Assembly: GCA_947464885.1 (NCBI GenBank)
Contig: CANHYZ010000054.1
Coordinates: forward strand, 1 to 9,320
Direction: 5' to 3'
DNA: 9,320 bases
From: Flavobacteriales bacterium
GTDB lineage: Bacteria; Bacteroidota; Bacteroidia; Flavobacteriales_D; Sanyastnellaceae
A program made the position numbers and the translations under genes. This document shows, in pieces, positions 6,751-9,320 of the stretch; the stretch's first letter is position 1; every line of letters begins with the position of its first letter. Below the pieces are notes generated by a model. That model was not told the origin of the DNA, searched no databases, and was given only the letters and a program-made list of their open reading frames with translations.

Positions 6751-7329
6751 TTGGCTAACGAGCGCATCATATTGGGAATCGATCCGGGTACGTCCATCTT
6801 GGGTTACGGCATCATCGAGGTGAAGGGCAAGCAAATGAAGCTCCTTACAATGGGTGTTTTGCGTTTGGACAAGATTGATGATCACCACCTCAAGTTGCAG
6901 CGCATCTTCGAGCGTGTCATTGAGTTGATGGATAGTTTTCATCCCGACGAATTGGCCATTGAAGCGCCGTTTTTCGGCAAGAATGTGCAGTCTATGTTGA
7001 AGCTGGGCAGGGCTCAGGGAGTTGCAATTGCAGCCGCCTTGAGCAGGAAGCTTCCTGTAGTAGAGTATGCGCCACGTAAGATTAAACAAAGCATCACGGG
7101 AAGCGGAAGTGCATCAAAGGAACAGGTGGCCGCAATGTTGCAACGCACGCTTTCTATTCCCGATGCGGATATGCCGGAAAAACTGGACGCGACCGATGGA
7201 TTGGCGGCTGCAGTGTGTCATTATTACCAAAGCAGCAGTCCGCTGGCGGGGGCAAAAACCTATGGCGGTTGGAAGTCGTTCTTATCGGCCAATCCCGACC
7301 GTATCGGCGGAAATTCGAAAAAAAGTTGA
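6751..7329 (+). CDS. ruvC: Crossover junction endodeoxyribonuclease RuvC
   Basis: A 192-residue resolvase that cuts Holliday junctions symmetrically as a dimer, acting with the RuvAB branch-migration motor in recombinational repair. The RNase H-like fold carries the expected acidic residues: D11 in GIDPGT, E71 in AIEAPFFGKN, and D146 and D149 in KLDATDGLAAAVCH. The segment KLGRAQGVAIAAA (84-96) and the basic YAPRKIKQSITGSGSASKEQV region (106-126) match the DNA-contacting part of the family. About 25 residues beyond the core form a C-terminal tail. The start is TTG at 6751: an in-frame TAG stands at 6721-6723, no ATG or GTG occurs between, and the next methionine is at residue 29, past the catalytic D11. 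ruvA and ruvB are not in the window. It is divergent from the glycosyltransferase gene and lies 36 bases before the next plus-strand gene. Confidence 0.96.
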   Translation: MANERIILGIDPGTSILGYGIIEVKGKQMKLLTMGVLRLDKIDDHHLKLQRIFERVIELMDSFHPDELAIEAPFFGKNVQSMLKLGRAQGVAIAAALSRKLPVVEYAPRKIKQSITGSGSASKEQVAAMLQRTLSIPDADMPEKLDATDGLAAAVCHYYQSSSPLAGAKTYGGWKSFLSANPDRIGGNSKKS

Positions 7330-7365
7330 TGCGTTTTTGTCGTTACTTGCGTCAAAATTCCATTT

Positions 7366-8514
7366 ATGAAATTCGGTACCAAGGCGATTCACGCCGGTCA
7401 GGAGCCTGACCCAACCACCGGGGCCATCATGACTCCGATTTATCAAACATCAACCTACGTTCAGGAAGCACCTGCCAAGCACAAAGGCTATGCGTATGCA
7501 CGAGGAAAAAACCCCACGCGTGTTGCTCTTGAAAGCTGTCTGGCGGCTCTGGAAAACGCCGAGTATTGCTTGTGCTTCAGCAGCGGGATGGGCGCTATTG
7601 ATACGATAATCAAATTACTATCGCCCGGTGATGAGGTGATTGCTACCGATGATTTGTATGGTGGAACCTATCGCTTGTTCACCAAGGTGTTCGAGAAAAT
7701 GGGAATTCGGTTCCACTTTGTGGATATGCATGATTTGGCGGCGACTGAGCGATTGGTGAATGCCAAGACGCGCATGATCTGGATCGAAACTCCGACCAAT
7801 CCGATGATGAAGATTATCGATATCCGTCACTACACGGCGTTGGCGAAAAAGCACAACTTCATTTCGGTAGTCGACAACACGTTTGCTTCACCCTACTTGC
7901 AAAATCCACTCGACCTGGGCGCTGACATTGTGATGCACAGTGCAACGAAATACCTTGGCGGTCACAGTGATGTGGTGATGGGCGCGCTGATGACGAGCAA
8001 CAAGGAGCTCTACGATCAGTTGGCTTTCATCACCAATTCATGTGGACCTGTACCCGGTCCGCAAGATTCGTTTTTGGTGCTGCGTGGCTTGAAAACGCTT
8101 CACCTGCGCATGAAGGCGCACTGCGAAAACGGAAAGGCAGTCGCAGAATTTCTCAGAGCGCATCCGAAAGTTGGAAAGGTTTACTGGCCCGGTTTTGAAG
8201 ATCATCCGAATCATGCCGTAGCCAAGAGCCAGATGAGCGGTTTCGGTGGAATGATATCGTTTACACTTAAAAGCGACTCGTTTGATGATGCCAGCGAACT
8301 TGCGCAGGCTTTGCGTGTTTTCTCGCTGGCTGAATCACTTGGCGGCGTTGAATCGCTTGTCGGTCATCCGGCTTCCATGACGCATGCGTCCATTCCTCGT
8401 GAAGAGCGCATCAAAACGGGATTGGTTGATTCGCTCCTTCGCTTGAGCGTTGGTGTAGAAGACATGGAGGGCCTGATTGATGATTTGCGTCAAGCGCTGG
8501 ATAAAGTGAAGTAG
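7366..8514 (+). CDS. metB: Cystathionine gamma-synthase or gamma-lyase (Cys/Met metabolism PLP enzyme)
   Basis: A cytoplasmic 382-residue pyridoxal-phosphate enzyme of the Cys/Met metabolism family, which joins an activated homoserine to cysteine to make cystathionine (synthase) or splits cystathionine (lyase). The PLP-binding lysine is K195 in HSATKYLGGHSD. Other family marks are YARGKNPTR at 44-52, with tyrosine and arginine that contact phosphate from the neighbouring subunit, FSSGMGAID at 71-79, the cofactor-ring aspartate D170 in VVDNTFASPY, and SLGGVESLVGHPASMTH at 324-340. Length is standard. The ATG at 7366 gives the usual MKFGTKAIHAG start. Synthase and lyase are very similar, and the gene symbol is a best guess; Bacteroidota homologues are usually named cystathionine gamma-synthase. 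It lies 17 bases before kmo on the same strand and is probably co-transcribed with it. Confidence 0.92.
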   Translation: MKFGTKAIHAGQEPDPTTGAIMTPIYQTSTYVQEAPAKHKGYAYARGKNPTRVALESCLAALENAEYCLCFSSGMGAIDTIIKLLSPGDEVIATDDLYGGTYRLFTKVFEKMGIRFHFVDMHDLAATERLVNAKTRMIWIETPTNPMMKIIDIRHYTALAKKHNFISVVDNTFASPYLQNPLDLGADIVMHSATKYLGGHSDVVMGALMTSNKELYDQLAFITNSCGPVPGPQDSFLVLRGLKTLHLRMKAHCENGKAVAEFLRAHPKVGKVYWPGFEDHPNHAVAKSQMSGFGGMISFTLKSDSFDDASELAQALRVFSLAESLGGVESLVGHPASMTHASIPREERIKTGLVDSLLRLSVGVEDMEGLIDDLRQALDKVK

Positions 8515-8531
8515 TTAGCATCACCATCGAA

Positions 8532-9320
8532 ATGAGTAATAAGAAAGTCGCAATTGTTGGAGCCGGTTTAGTGGGCAGCTTATGGGCTGTTTATATGGCC
8601 AAGCGCGGATACCAAGTCCATGTATTTGATCGCCGTCCGGATATCCGCAAAATGAAAATAGTGCAGGGCAAGAGTATTAATCTCGCGCTCAGTGACCGTG
8701 GATGGAAGGGATTGGAGGGCGCCGGCATTGCTGATGCAATTCGCGAAGTTGCCATTCCCATGCACGGTCGAATGATGCACGCCGTCGATGGAAAGCTGAC
8801 TTACCAGCCCTATGGCAAAGAAGGACAAGCGATTTACAGTGTGTCGCGCGGCTTGCTCAATCAAACATTGTTGAGGTGCGCAGCGGAACATGCCAATGTC
8901 ACGTTTGCTTTTCAGCACCGTTGCATGGATGTTGATCTTGACACCAACACGCTTGTCTTTCATGACGAGGTTTCAGGTCAGGAAGTGCGGGATTCATTTG
9001 ATCAGGTATTCGGAACCGACGGTGCTTTCAGCGCTGTGCGTTCGCGCCTGACGCGCCTTGATCGCTATGATTATTCGCAGAACTATCTTGATCACGGCTA
9101 CAAGGAGTTGGAGATTCCGCCCCATGCCGATGGCACACATCAGCTTGACAGCGCTTGTTTGCATATCTGGCCGCGCGGTGAGTTCATGATGATCGCCTTG
9201 CCGAATGTGGATGGCTCGTTTACCTGCACACTGTTTATTCCGTTTGAAGGCGAACATGCCCTGGCCAATTTGAAAACGCCTGAAGCCGTCAGAGCATTTT
9301 TTGAGGAACACTTCCCGGAC
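8532..9320 (+). CDS. kmo: Kynurenine 3-monooxygenase, C-terminal part missing
   Basis: The first 263 residues of an FAD-dependent hydroxylase that converts L-kynurenine to 3-hydroxykynurenine with NADPH and oxygen, in the tryptophan-to-quinolinate route that can supply NAD. The reading frame is open to the right edge. The FAD dinucleotide-binding motif GAGLVG is at 10-15. Hallmarks of this enzyme rather than other flavin hydroxylases are KSINLALSDRG (47-57), IPMHGRM (75-81) with R80 and QPYG (92-95) with Y94 in likely substrate-contacting positions, GTDGAFSAVR (161-170), YLDHGYKELEIPP (185-197), and HIWPRGEFMMIALPN (211-225). The C-terminal substrate-closing and membrane-associated segments, if present, are outside the window. 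The ATG at 8532-8534 lies 17 bases after the preceding stop, without an obvious Shine-Dalgarno sequence. Other pathway genes (tryptophan dioxygenase, kynureninase, 3-hydroxyanthranilate dioxygenase) are not visible and could lie further right. Confidence 0.96.
   Translation, partial: MSNKKVAIVGAGLVGSLWAVYMAKRGYQVHVFDRRPDIRKMKIVQGKSINLALSDRGWKGLEGAGIADAIREVAIPMHGRMMHAVDGKLTYQPYGKEGQAIYSVSRGLLNQTLLRCAAEHANVTFAFQHRCMDVDLDTNTLVFHDEVSGQEVRDSFDQVFGTDGAFSAVRSRLTRLDRYDYSQNYLDHGYKELEIPPHADGTHQLDSACLHIWPRGEFMMIALPNVDGSFTCTLFIPFEGEHALANLKTPEAVRAFFEEHFPD

Noticed and set aside
6715..7089. Minus-strand frame of 124 codons opposite ruvC
   Set aside because: Covers the catalytic core of ruvC in antisense; no recognisable motif.
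7316..7343. A-run and T-run around the ruvC stop as a possible terminator hairpin
   Set aside because: The pairing is almost all A-T and imperfect, with no G+C-rich stem; it would form a very weak hairpin.
8580..8963. Minus-strand frame of 127 codons opposite kmo
   Set aside because: Fully antisense to the FAD-binding part of kmo, with no family resemblance.

Overview
The window looks like ordinary chromosomal DNA of a member of the Bacteroidota. The evidence is the protein families present: a RemB/Wzi-type outer-membrane protein ending in a beta-barrel-like tail, an NtrC-type regulator with the GSFTSA loop variant, an oligopeptide permease with a large periplasmic insert, and a kynurenine 3-monooxygenase. 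Most starts also lack a convincing Shine-Dalgarno sequence, as is common in that phylum. Base composition is close to half G+C by eye and looks even throughout. I see no tRNA, rRNA, CRISPR array, insertion sequence, phage gene or long repeat. The largest gene-free gap is 83 bases.

Left and centre (positions 1-6721) form a run of six genes, all on the minus strand. In transcription order they are a membrane-bound family 2 glycosyltransferase (5603-6721), an OppC/DppC-type ABC permease (4524-5633), GDP-L-fucose synthase fcl (3530-4477), a Wzi/RemB-like outer-membrane protein (1962-3533), a WecA/TagO-type polyprenyl-phosphate sugar-1-phosphate transferase (772-1878), and the N-terminal 250 residues of a sigma-54-dependent response regulator that runs off the left edge. 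Spacing is tight: a 31-base overlap, 46 bases, a 4-base ATGA overlap, 83 bases and 20 bases. At least the first four probably share a transcript.

Four of these six genes point to cell-surface glycan work: sugar-nucleotide synthesis (Fcl), initiation on a lipid carrier (WecA-like), glycosyl transfer (GT2) and surface retention or motility (Wzi/RemB-like). The permease does not obviously belong to that theme, and no partner subunits of the transporter are visible.

The right part (6751-9320) is on the plus strand, divergent from the run above across a 29-base gap. It holds ruvC (Holliday-junction resolvase, TTG start), a cystathionine gamma-synthase/lyase (7366-8514), and kmo (kynurenine 3-monooxygenase, cut by the right edge). 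The last two are 17 bases apart and probably co-transcribed. They represent sulfur amino-acid metabolism and the tryptophan-to-quinolinate route to NAD.

I did not find a clearly new biological system. The points worth a second look are the altered sigma-54 contact loop, the solitary permease with an unusual periplasmic insert inside a glycan operon, the coupled fcl and Wzi/RemB pair, and three non-ATG starts among the eight visible ones.
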